Source: Coriobacteriaceae bacterium EMTCatB1
Lineage (GTDB): Bacteria > Actinomycetota > Coriobacteriia > Anaerosomatales > Anaerosomataceae
Direction of reading: 5' to 3'
DNA length: 64,000 bases
Assembly: GCA_001950395.1 (NCBI GenBank)
Contig: BDLO01000001.1
Location: 124,001-188,000, forward strand
Shown here in pieces: positions 53,576 to 60,677 of the stretch (the first letter of the stretch is position 1; every line of letters begins with the position of its first letter). The notes beneath the pieces are model-generated. The model searched no databases. It was not told the DNA's origin and saw nothing but the letters and a program-made list of their open reading frames with translations. The translations under genes were made by a program, and so were the position numbers.

Positions 53576-54433
53576 GTGGACCGGGCGGCGCTCCCCAAGA
53601 GGCCGAGCATCACCGTCGGCCTCACCTTCGTGGGATCAGACGCGCTTGGCGCGCTCGCGGCGGGCCTGGAGCGCGTCGAGCACGCGATTGTCGCGGCCTG
53701 CGCGGCGGTCGATGCCGCCTTCGCGTTCGTGCCCTGGAGCGAGCCGTCGGCAGCTGCAGCCACCGAGGCGCTCATGGAGGCCGGGGTCGCTCCGTTCGCA
53801 GTGGTGGACGGTGTGCTCGCAGAGGTCTTGCAGCGCGAAGGCTACGAGGCAGGATTGAAGGCGACGCTGCTGGAGCCCGAGCGCATCAGGAGCTCGATGG
53901 AGTCGGTTCTCGAGCGACGCCTCGATCGCGTCCGCGCGGCTCTCGATGCCGGTGCGCGCGCAATCGTGGTGGCTGAAGACCTCGCCGGCAGCTCAGGTCC
54001 GCTCGTCGCCCCTGACTTCGCGATCGAGACGCTGATGCCGCTCCTGGCCACGATCGCCGACGCCGCCACGACGGGGGCGGTCCCAGCCGTCTGGCACTCG
54101 GACGGGGAAGTGCGAAGCCTGCTTGGAGCTGCGCGCAAGGCGGGTTTCTCGGCGGTGCACGCGGGCGGCGGGCTCGACTTCGACGGGTTCGAGCGCGTCT
54201 TCTGGGCGGCGCGCGCGGCAGACCTCATGACGATCGGCGGCATCCCCACGAGAGACCTCGCTCAAGGGCTGACGCATGCCGAGGTCGTCGGGAGCCGGGC
54301 AGGCTTGCTGGCGAGGGCGGGCAAGCTTCTGGTCGCGGACGACGGCGGCATGACGACGGCTGCGGAGGCGCAGGCGTTCCTTCGCGCGGTCGCGGCCGCA
54401 CGGGAAGCGGCTGGGGCACCAAGGCGGAGGTGA
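53576..54433 (+). CDS. uroporphyrinogen decarboxylase-like TIM-barrel protein
   Basis: A 285-residue protein. RAALDAGARAIVVAEDLAGSSGPLVAPDFAIETLMPLLATIADAA, PAVWHSDGEVRSLLGAARKAGFSAVHAGGG and LMTIGGIPTRDLAQGLTHAEVV follow the later part of the URO-D/methylcobamide methyltransferase fold. It is shorter than true HemE (about 340) and lacks the N-terminal Arg-rich substrate motif, so heme synthesis is unlikely; a methyltransferase-like or unknown role is more plausible. GTG 53576 is 8 nt after the transporter gene. Confidence 0.62.
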   Translation: MDRAALPKRPSITVGLTFVGSDALGALAAGLERVEHAIVAACAAVDAAFAFVPWSEPSAAAATEALMEAGVAPFAVVDGVLAEVLQREGYEAGLKATLLEPERIRSSMESVLERRLDRVRAALDAGARAIVVAEDLAGSSGPLVAPDFAIETLMPLLATIADAATTGAVPAVWHSDGEVRSLLGAARKAGFSAVHAGGGLDFDGFERVFWAARAADLMTIGGIPTRDLAQGLTHAEVVGSRAGLLARAGKLLVADDGGMTTAAEAQAFLRAVAAAREAAGAPRRR

Positions 54434-54444
54434 CGTAAGAAGCG

Positions 54445-54473
54445 CCAGGGCGCCCGACCGGCGGGCGCCCTGG
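54445..54473. terminator. bidirectional terminator between convergent genes
   Basis: CCAGGGCGCCCG (54445-54456), loop ACCGG, CGGGCGCCCTGG (54462-54473): a perfect 12-bp stem between the plus-strand URO-D-like gene and the minus-strand redox operon. It can serve both strands. Confidence 0.8.
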
Positions 54474-54496
54474 GTGTGACGCGTTCGAGCGCGTGC

Positions 54497-55780
54497 CTAC
54501 GCTCTGGGTGCGGTGTTGCCCGGCAGCGGCATCGCCTCCACGACGAGGTCGATGACCTGCCGCACTTGCAATCCGAGCCCGTGCAGCTGGTTCAAGTCCT
54601 CGATCTGCAGCCTGCAGTTCTCGCACGGGCAGGCAAGCACCGATGCCCCGCTCGCACGCAGCTGCTCGACCTTCTTCGAGCCGCTCTTGAGCCGCACGTC
54701 GCGCATCTCCTCGATCGCGACGATGCCGCCGCCACCGCCGCAGCACCACTGCTCGGCGCGGTTCGGCACCAGGTCCACGAAGTCATCGGTGAGGGCTTTG
54801 ACGACGTCGCGCGGCTGCTCGAAGATGCCGCCGTTGCGCGCGATCTGACAAGGGTCGTGGTAGGTGACTCGCCCCTGGATGCGGCCCTTCTCCACCGTGA
54901 TCCGCCCCTCTTTGATGAAGCGGTCGACCACCTCGAGGATGTGGCTCACCTTGAAGGGGAGCTCCTCTTGCGTCCACGCCTCGTAGAAGATATCCGCGAC
55001 GCGGTACGCGTGGCCGCATTCGGGCACGACGACCTCTTTGACGCCAAGCCGCTTCGCTTCTTCCATGAAGCGCTTGGCGATGAGCTTCGCTTTCTCGGCG
55101 TCGCCGAAGAAGTATCCGTAGTTCGCTGCCTCGAACAGAGAGATCGTCCAATCGACTTTCGCCTCGTGGAAGATCACCGCGGCCGGACGGATCGAGTGCG
55201 CGCCTGCGAGCGCCACGTACAGGATGTCGGCCCCGTGCTTGTCGACCGGGATGGTCGCCTCAGGGTCACCGGTGATCTCGCGGACCTCGGCTTCGATGTC
55301 CTTGAAGCCGGAGACGAGCACGTCGCGGAACATCTCGACGTTCTCGCCCTTGAAGATCGCAGCGTCCGCCAGCTGCCCGAGCATCTCCTGGCCGCGTCCC
55401 GCGGCGATGAGAATCGCCTTGCCGACCGCCACGATCCACTGGGTGTCGATCGAGAAGGGGCAGTAGTACATGCAGCGACGGCACCCGGTGCAGGCGTAGC
55501 AGGACTCGTACAGCTCGTCGAGCAGGTTGTCGTCCGGGTCGCGCGCCTCGTAGAGCGCGGGCACGAACCGGCCTGCGGAGTCGAAGTACTTCTTGTAGAC
55601 GTGACGGATGAGCTCTGCGCGCCGTGCAGGCAGGTACTTGAAGTCGCCGGTGCCGACGTACTGGTGGCAGGCGTCCTTGCAGATCGCGCAGCGAGCGCAG
55701 ACGTCGAGGTACTGCTTGAGCTGTCGCGTCATCTTCTTGTCGATGACGCCGGCGATGGTCTCGATCGTGTGCGCGTCCAC
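54497..55780 (-). CDS. iron-sulfur heterodisulfide reductase-like subunit (HdrD/DsrK-type)
   Basis: A 427-residue cytosol-facing Fe-S protein. Two N-terminal [4Fe-4S] motifs, CARCAICKDAC and CYACTGCRRCMYYCP, precede a CCG domain (HDPCQIARNGG, WCCGGGGGIVAIEE, ACPCENC), which in HdrB/HdrD carries the non-cubane disulfide-active cluster. With the next gene upstream (NarI/DsrM-like) it makes an HdrDE/DsrMK-type membrane module that couples quinone and a thiol/disulfide or persulfide substrate. The ORF opens at GTG 55789, but AGGAG (55793-55789) suits GTG 55780. The substrate is probably a DsrE/TusA-bound sulfur (inference). Confidence 0.88.
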   Translation of the reverse strand: MDAHTIETIAGVIDKKMTRQLKQYLDVCARCAICKDACHQYVGTGDFKYLPARRAELIRHVYKKYFDSAGRFVPALYEARDPDDNLLDELYESCYACTGCRRCMYYCPFSIDTQWIVAVGKAILIAAGRGQEMLGQLADAAIFKGENVEMFRDVLVSGFKDIEAEVREITGDPEATIPVDKHGADILYVALAGAHSIRPAAVIFHEAKVDWTISLFEAANYGYFFGDAEKAKLIAKRFMEEAKRLGVKEVVVPECGHAYRVADIFYEAWTQEELPFKVSHILEVVDRFIKEGRITVEKGRIQGRVTYHDPCQIARNGGIFEQPRDVVKALTDDFVDLVPNRAEQWCCGGGGGIVAIEEMRDVRLKSGSKKVEQLRASGASVLACPCENCRLQIEDLNQLHGLGLQVRQVIDLVVEAMPLPGNTAPRA

Positions 55781-55781
55781 G

Positions 55782-56507
55782 CTACTCACTCCTCGTCAGG
55801 TTCGTCGAGAACGCCCCGATGGCGTGAACGAGCTTGCTGAACGGGAAGTACATCAGGAACAGGTCGGTGAACAGCATGTGCGTGCCGAGCGACCAGCCGA
55901 CGTTGCTCGCGAGGATCTTCTCGGGGATCTGCGGCCGGAGTCTCAGCAGGCTCAAGAACCACTCGCGGTACGTGTCAGCGTGGATGGTCCCGCCGTAGAT
56001 GAAGCGCATGTGGTCGCCCATGACCACGACGCCCAGCAGCAGCGCCAGCAAGAGGTAGTCCTCGGGCACCGAGAGGTTCTTGTACGGGCCGAACGTGCGG
56101 CGGGCGATCCAGTAGATGACGCCGACCAGCATGAGCGACCCGGCGATCGAGCCGGACCACGCCGCGAACGCGTTCATGCCCTCCTCGCCCAGAAGCTCAG
56201 GAAGCACCGGGAACTCCGCAAGCAGGCGGCCGTGCCCGACAAACGCGCCCAAAGCAGCCACGTGGAAGGCCATCGCGAAGATCCACATCGCTGGCTCGAT
56301 GCGTGCCGAGTGCGGCGCGAGGAAGGTGTCCTTGAGCATCTTCGCGACGCGTGCGCCTTTGGTCTCCGGCTTCGGGAACATCCCGAGCGGGACGGGGGAG
56401 CGCGGCGTGGTCGCCCACTGGTACACACGCACCCCCATCCCGACGAAGAACACGACCGCGGTCAGGTACACGCCCCAGATCGCGGTGATGGCCAGGTAGG
56501 TCTCCAT
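55782..56507 (-). CDS. membrane cytochrome b subunit (NarI/DsrM/HdrE-like)
   Basis: A 241-residue protein with five predicted transmembrane helices (about 5-29, 70-93, 113-137, 149-173, 205-233). Candidate heme b His residues occur in FAMAFHVAALGAFVGHG, MGDHMRF and LGTHMLFTDLFLMYFPFSKLVHAIG. This is the pattern of the respiratory nitrate reductase gamma/DsrM family, which oxidises or reduces menaquinone. The gene lies between tusA and the HdrD-like gene and overlaps the latter's ribosome site, so the two products should form one complex. Confidence 0.86.
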   Translation of the reverse strand: METYLAITAIWGVYLTAVVFFVGMGVRVYQWATTPRSPVPLGMFPKPETKGARVAKMLKDTFLAPHSARIEPAMWIFAMAFHVAALGAFVGHGRLLAEFPVLPELLGEEGMNAFAAWSGSIAGSLMLVGVIYWIARRTFGPYKNLSVPEDYLLLALLLGVVVMGDHMRFIYGGTIHADTYREWFLSLLRLRPQIPEKILASNVGWSLGTHMLFTDLFLMYFPFSKLVHAIGAFSTNLTRSE

Positions 56508-56511
56508 CTGG

Positions 56512-56754
56512 CTACTTCACCCGCTTGACGAGGAACACGAACTCGTTGCCCTGCTTCTCGGCAGACAGCACCTCGTTGCCGGTCGACTTCGCCCACGCGG
56601 GGATGTCTGCCATCGAGCCGGGGTCGGTGGCGACTGCGCGAATCACGCCGCCGACGGGCACGTTGCCGATGTTTTGGCTGACCTTCACCATCGGCAGGGG
56701 GCAGAGCAGCCCCTTCAGGTCGAGCTCGAGGTCCACCTTGATCTCCTCTGACAT
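56512..56754 (-). CDS. TusA-family sulfurtransferase
   Basis: An 80-residue SirA/TusA protein with the CPLP active-site motif (LDLKGLLCPLPMVKVSQNI). The ORF extends to 56787, but ATG 56754 has AGGAAGG upstream and starts the conserved part. TusA proteins carry persulfide sulfur. Placed beside a DsrE-like and an Hdr-like gene, it probably works in sulfur trafficking to or from the membrane complex rather than in tRNA thiolation. Confidence 0.92.
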   Translation of the reverse strand: MSEEIKVDLELDLKGLLCPLPMVKVSQNIGNVPVGGVIRAVATDPGSMADIPAWAKSTGNEVLSAEKQGNEFVFLVKRVK

Positions 56755-56826
56755 GGCTATCCCTTCCTCTCTGGCCGCGCCCGGCATCGCGCGGCGCTCC
56801 GTGCGGCATGCTGCCGCGTCTTCCCA

Positions 56827-57315
56827 TCAGATGAACAGCGTGATGTCAGCGTCCTGTGCTTTCATCAAGAAGAAGCCGACGCCGACGGGCTCCTTCACGC
56901 CATCGATGAACGCCTCCTGCGGGATCTCCATGACGTCCATCGACATCTGGCAGCCGTACATGTTCACGCCGAGCTGCACGGCCATGTCGCGGAGCTCTGA
57001 GAGCTTGGCGACGTTGTGGTTGCCCATCATCTTGTTGAACATCCAGCGGCCGAGTCCGCCGAAGCTGAACTTCGAGGGATTCGCCTTCGAGATGTCCCCG
57101 CCGTACATCATCCCGAGCATCTTGCCGAACAGCGTCTTGCCCGTGCTCACGTTCTTCTTGATGGCGCGCAGACCCCAGAAGGTGAAGAACATCGTCACTT
57201 CCATACCCATGGCGGCCGCGCCGTTCGCGATGATGAACGCGCCGAAGAGCTTGTCCATGTCGCCGCTCATGACCACCATCGCGAGGCTCTTTTGCTTCTC
57301 GTTCTCCTCTGGCAT
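56827..57315 (-). CDS. DsrE/DsrF-like (DsrE2-type) sulfur carrier protein
   Basis: A 162-residue protein: KSLAMVVMSGDMDKLFGAFIIANGAAAMGMEVTMFFTFWGLRAIKK at the start and LGVNMYGCQMSMDVMEIPQEAFIDGV near the end. This matches DsrE2-type peroxiredoxin-like proteins, with the single conserved Cys in YGCQMSM as the likely persulfide site. The start has GGAGGAGCACG upstream on the minus strand. It sits between the ArsR regulator and tusA and would hand sulfur to TusA. Confidence 0.9.
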   Translation of the reverse strand: MPEENEKQKSLAMVVMSGDMDKLFGAFIIANGAAAMGMEVTMFFTFWGLRAIKKNVSTGKTLFGKMLGMMYGGDISKANPSKFSFGGLGRWMFNKMMGNHNVAKLSELRDMAVQLGVNMYGCQMSMDVMEIPQEAFIDGVKEPVGVGFFLMKAQDADITLFI

Positions 57316-57332
57316 CGTGCTCCTCCTTCGTC

Positions 57333-57680
57333 TCAGCGGTCGTCCTCGTCTTCAGAGCCGGCAAACGGCTCGACGGTCCTGGCCTGCGTCTCCAACGTCT
57401 CGCGCATGACCTCGGTGATGAGGTCGAACGCCTGGATGATCTTGGGGTTCGAGACGCGGTACAGCACGTGCGCCCCCTCGCGGCGGGCGATGACGACGCC
57501 TTTGGCGCGCATCGTCGCGAGGTGCTGTGACACAGTGGGCTGTGGGATGCTTGTCCGATTGACGATCTGTGAGACGGACGCTTCGCCGTCGCGCAGAGCG
57601 TTCAGGATCGCCTGGCGCTTCGCGTTCGCGAGCGTCTTGCACAGGTCCGAGTGGAGGCAGAAGAACTCCGAGTCGTTCAC
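57333..57680 (-). CDS. ArsR-family transcriptional regulator of the sulfur/redox operon
   Basis: A 115-residue winged-helix repressor: LCKTLANAKRQAILNALRDGEASVSQIVNRTSIPQPTVSQHLATMRAKGVVIARREGAHVLYRVSNPKIIQAF. Two Cys (C8 and C14) lie in the N-terminal helix. Thiol or persulfide sensing by a Cys pair is known in ArsR relatives such as SqrR/BigR, although their Cys positions differ, so sensing here is an inference. It begins at GTG 57680 behind AAAGGAC, is first in the operon and probably controls itself and the downstream genes. Confidence 0.9.
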   Translation of the reverse strand: MNDSEFFCLHSDLCKTLANAKRQAILNALRDGEASVSQIVNRTSIPQPTVSQHLATMRAKGVVIARREGAHVLYRVSNPKIIQAFDLITEVMRETLETQARTVEPFAGSEDEDDR

Positions 57681-57702
57681 GGAACCGTCCTTTGAATCAC
57701 CA

Positions 57703-57720
57703 TATGCGAATACGCGAATG
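57703..57720. promoter_or_regulatory. candidate ArsR operator
   Basis: ATATGCGAATACGCGAAT has the symmetric skeleton AT-nn-GCG-n-AT-n-CGC-nn-AT (12 of 18 positions match the reverse complement). It lies between the predicted start site and the arsR start codon, the usual place for ArsR binding. Confidence 0.5.
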
Positions 57721-57733
57721 TTCCGACAGCAGC

Positions 57734-57762
57734 ATCTTAAACCACGCTAATCTCCATGTCAA
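57734..57762 (-). promoter_or_regulatory. predicted strong promoter of the arsR-dsrE-tusA-hdr operon
   Basis: On the minus strand TTGACA (57762-57757, a perfect -35) and TAAGAT (57739-57734) are 17 nt apart. The start site would be near 57727, placing the candidate operator directly downstream. Confidence 0.75.
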
Positions 57763-57903
57763 CACTCTTCACAAGCGGCAGACCCAGCGTGCCGTCACTT
57801 CTTCAGCCGCCGGTTGCGTGTTACGATTCTTGCGGCGTGCCTCACGTGCTTCATCGTGTGCAGCACTCGCCGACAGAGCGTGATTCCGATCCGGGAGGGA
57901 ACC

Positions 57904-58650
57904 GTGGCCCTGGAGGGCAACCTCAAGGACTTCTCGCTTGCCGACATGTTCCGCTTGCTGGGCGCAGGCAGGAAGACGGGCACCCTGTATCTGGAGAGGC
58001 CCGATGCTCAGGGCAAGGTGTGCTTCAAGAAGGGGCGCGTGTTCTTCGCTTCGTCGAACTGGCATCGGGAGTCGCTCGGGCGTCGTCTCGTGAAGGCAGG
58101 GGTCATCTCGGAGAAGCAGCTGCGCCAAGCGCTCGGCCTCCAGAAGATCCAGAAGAAGGAGAAGGCGGATCGGAGGCTCGGCCAGATCCTCGTAGACGAA
58201 GGGTACCTGGACGCGAAGGTTCTCGAGACCTTCATCCAGGACCAGATAAACGACACGCTCTTCGACTTGTTCCGCTGGGAAGAGGGGCAGCTTCGGTTCG
58301 AGCCTGACGAGACCTGCGACGAAGAGGACATCGGCATCTCGGTCTCCGTCGAGAACATCATCATGGAGGCGTCACGCCGCCTTGAGCTGTGGAGCAAGAT
58401 CCGCGAGAAGATCCCCAGCATGGACACCGAGTTCGTCATGGCGGCCGCCCCGGGTGACAAGTCCATGGAGATCCACCTGAAGCCGAAAGAGTGGATGCTC
58501 CTGTGCTACATGCACGGCGGGCGGTCCGTCAAAGAGCTCGTCGAGCTCACCGGATACGACGACTTCGAGGTGGCGAAGATCCTGTACGGGATGCACGCGG
58601 CCGGGCTCATCGAGCGCGCAGACGCCCAGCCCGACGGCTCCGGCGCATAG
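57904..58650 (+). CDS. DUF4388 (PatA-N-like) protein
   Basis: A 248-residue protein. LEGNLKDFSLADMFRLLGAGRKTGTLYLERPDAQGKVCFKKGRVFFASSN is the DUF4388/PatA N-terminal domain, found in regulators of gliding and twitching motility and chemosensory loci. A middle region (LGQILVDEGYLDAKVLETFIQDQINDTLFDLFRWEEGQLRFEPDE) resembles the helical part seen in GspE N-terminal-like domains, and a winged-helix-like end follows (WMLLCYMHGGRSVKELVELTGYDDFEVAKILYGMHAAGLI). GTG 57904 follows GGGAGGGAACC. It begins the chemosensory operon. Confidence 0.83.
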   Translation: MALEGNLKDFSLADMFRLLGAGRKTGTLYLERPDAQGKVCFKKGRVFFASSNWHRESLGRRLVKAGVISEKQLRQALGLQKIQKKEKADRRLGQILVDEGYLDAKVLETFIQDQINDTLFDLFRWEEGQLRFEPDETCDEEDIGISVSVENIIMEASRRLELWSKIREKIPSMDTEFVMAAAPGDKSMEIHLKPKEWMLLCYMHGGRSVKELVELTGYDDFEVAKILYGMHAAGLIERADAQPDGSGA

Positions 58651-58662
58651 GAGCATGGCTCC

Positions 58663-60225
58663 ATGAACGAGTGGTCTGGCTCGAAAGACCTCACGTACGA
58701 GGAGTTCGTGCGATTCCGTGACTTCATCCACGCTGCCTCCGGCATCTACATGGAGGACACCAAGCAGGACTCGCTCCGCATATCGCTGGTGACGCGCGCG
58801 ACTCGTCTCGGCCTCTCGAGCTTCAGCGAGTACTTCGCGGTGCTCGAACGAGACGAGCACGAGCTCAACGAGCTGCTCAACCTCGTCACGATCAACGAGA
58901 CGAGCTTCTTCCGGTTCCCGCAGCAGTTCGAGGCGCTGCGTACGCGGGTCTTGCCGGAGATCATGGCCAACAAGCCGGACTCGAACCGCACGATCCGCAT
59001 CTGGTCGGCGGGCTGCTCTACCGGCGAGGAGCCGTACTCGATCGCCATGACCGTCATCGACGCCGGTATCCTCTCGCTCGGCTGGCGGGTGCAGATCCTG
59101 GGCACCGACGTGTCCACGAGAGCGCTGAACGTGGCGAAGAAGGGCGAGTATCCGAAGCGCTCGCTCCTGAACGTCCCGAGCGAGGTGCTGGCTCGGCACT
59201 TCGAGCCGGTTCCGGGCGGCTACGCGGTCGCGCCGCACGTACGCTCGCTGGTGGACTTCGGGTACCACAACCTCATCAAGGAACCGTATCCGCTCGCGCT
59301 CATGGGCAACTGGGACATCATCTTCTGCCGCAACGTCACCATCTACTTCAAGCTGGAGTCAACCAAGCGCGTGGTGTCGAACTTCTTCAACAGTCTGAAC
59401 GAGGGCGGCTACCTGTTCATCGGGCACTCCGAGACGCTTTCACAGATCAACGACCAGTTCGAGGCGGTCGAGGTGGGTGGCGTCTTCCTTTATCGGAAGC
59501 CCAAAACGCGTCGAGGGATCGGGATCGCCGCGAGGAAGCCCGCCGGCGCGCCGATGCCGCCGGCCGAGCCGCCCGCGCTCGGACAGCGGGAAGCGGCTGT
59601 CGGGCGCTCGAGCAGGACAACCGGCCGGAAGCCGGAGCGCGACGCGGAGCAGCACAGCGCGGCGCGCAGGCCGCGGCCAGCTCCACGGGCGTCCTCGAGC
59701 GAGGCGCAGGCTCCAGACCCGGTGCAGGCTGCGCGGGCCGCGCTCGAAGAGGGCAGGGTGGCCGAGGCCCTCGAGCTCGCTCAACGCATCATCGCTTCCG
59801 ACCCGAACAACGCCGACGGTCACCTCATCGTGGCGTACGTCCACGCAGACGCTGGCGACTATGCGGCAGCGCTCGAGTCTTGCCACCGAGCGCTCGCCAT
59901 CAACCCGCTGCTGCCCTCCGCGCGCTACATCCTCGGCATCATCTATCAGCGGCAGGGCGACGTCGTGCGCGCGGTGAGCGAGTTCAAGAAGACGGTCTAC
60001 ATCGACGACTCGTTCGCGCTCGCGCACTTCAACCTCGCCAACATCTACAAGAGCCAGCGGAAGTGGGACGCCGCTGCGAGAGAATACGAGAACGCCTTGC
60101 GGGCGCTTTACAAGAGCCCAGAGGGTGCGTGGACCGAGTTCCTGGGAGGGTTCAAGATCGACTTGCTCGCCAAGACGTGCGAGCGCAGTCTGCTAGAGTG
60201 TCGGAAGGCCATGGGCGTCTCGTGA
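58663..60225 (+). CDS. CheR methyltransferase with C-terminal TPR domain
   Basis: A 520-residue protein. Residues 1-275 are a CheR glutamate O-methyltransferase: TINETSFFRFPQQFEAL, the SAM-binding IWSAGCSTGEEPYSIAMTVIDA, TDVSTRALNVAKKGEYP, and NWDIIFCRNVTIYFKLESTKRVVSNFFNSLNEGGYLFIGHSETL. A Pro/Arg/Ala-rich linker (about 280-345) leads to TPRs (AALEEGRVAEALELAQRIIASDPNNADGHLIVAYVHADAGDYAAALESCHRALAINPLLPSARYILGIIYQRQGD). CheR-TPR fusions are typical of alternative chemosensory systems and may be tethered to receptors or partners by the TPR. Confidence 0.95.
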   Translation: MNEWSGSKDLTYEEFVRFRDFIHAASGIYMEDTKQDSLRISLVTRATRLGLSSFSEYFAVLERDEHELNELLNLVTINETSFFRFPQQFEALRTRVLPEIMANKPDSNRTIRIWSAGCSTGEEPYSIAMTVIDAGILSLGWRVQILGTDVSTRALNVAKKGEYPKRSLLNVPSEVLARHFEPVPGGYAVAPHVRSLVDFGYHNLIKEPYPLALMGNWDIIFCRNVTIYFKLESTKRVVSNFFNSLNEGGYLFIGHSETLSQINDQFEAVEVGGVFLYRKPKTRRGIGIAARKPAGAPMPPAEPPALGQREAAVGRSSRTTGRKPERDAEQHSAARRPRPAPRASSSEAQAPDPVQAARAALEEGRVAEALELAQRIIASDPNNADGHLIVAYVHADAGDYAAALESCHRALAINPLLPSARYILGIIYQRQGDVVRAVSEFKKTVYIDDSFALAHFNLANIYKSQRKWDAAAREYENALRALYKSPEGAWTEFLGGFKIDLLAKTCERSLLECRKAMGVS

Positions 60226-60296
60226 CGCCCACGCTGTAGAGCTGCCGCGTGCTGGCCGATACAAGGCGCAGGCGGAAGGCACGGAGGGAGATGCTG

Positions 60297-60677
60297 ATGG
60301 CGGCACGGATACTGGCGGTGGACGACAGCCCGACCATCCTCGAGATGATCAAGGCGATCCTCGAGTCAGGTGGCTACGAGGTCATCACCGCGTCCGACGG
60401 CAACGAGGCGCTCGAGAAGGCTCGCGGAGAGCACCCTGATCTCATCCTGCTCGACGTGATGCTGCCGAAGCTCGATGGCTACCGGGTGTGCCGACTGCTG
60501 AAGTTCGATCAGAACTACAAGAGCATCCCGATCATAATGCTCACGGCGAAGACGGAGGAGCAGGCCATGGCAACGGGCATCCGCACCGGCGCTGACCAGT
60601 ACCTCACCAAGCCGGTGGAACCCGACACTCTGCTCGCTGCTGTCGCCGAGGAGCTGAGCAAGGCGAAGGGTCAGTGA
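60297..60677 (+). CDS. single-domain CheY-like response regulator
   Basis: A 126-residue receiver domain. Acidic pocket D9-D10, phosphoacceptor D53 (LILLDVMLP), switch T83 and K105 (LTKP) are all present, so it should be phosphorylatable. ATG 60297 is chosen over 60291 because GGAGGGAG (60283-60290) abuts the latter. There is no output domain; it resembles PilG/PilH-type proteins of twitching systems. It overlaps the following GspE-like gene. Confidence 0.93.
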   Translation: MAARILAVDDSPTILEMIKAILESGGYEVITASDGNEALEKARGEHPDLILLDVMLPKLDGYRVCRLLKFDQNYKSIPIIMLTAKTEEQAMATGIRTGADQYLTKPVEPDTLLAAVAEELSKAKGQ

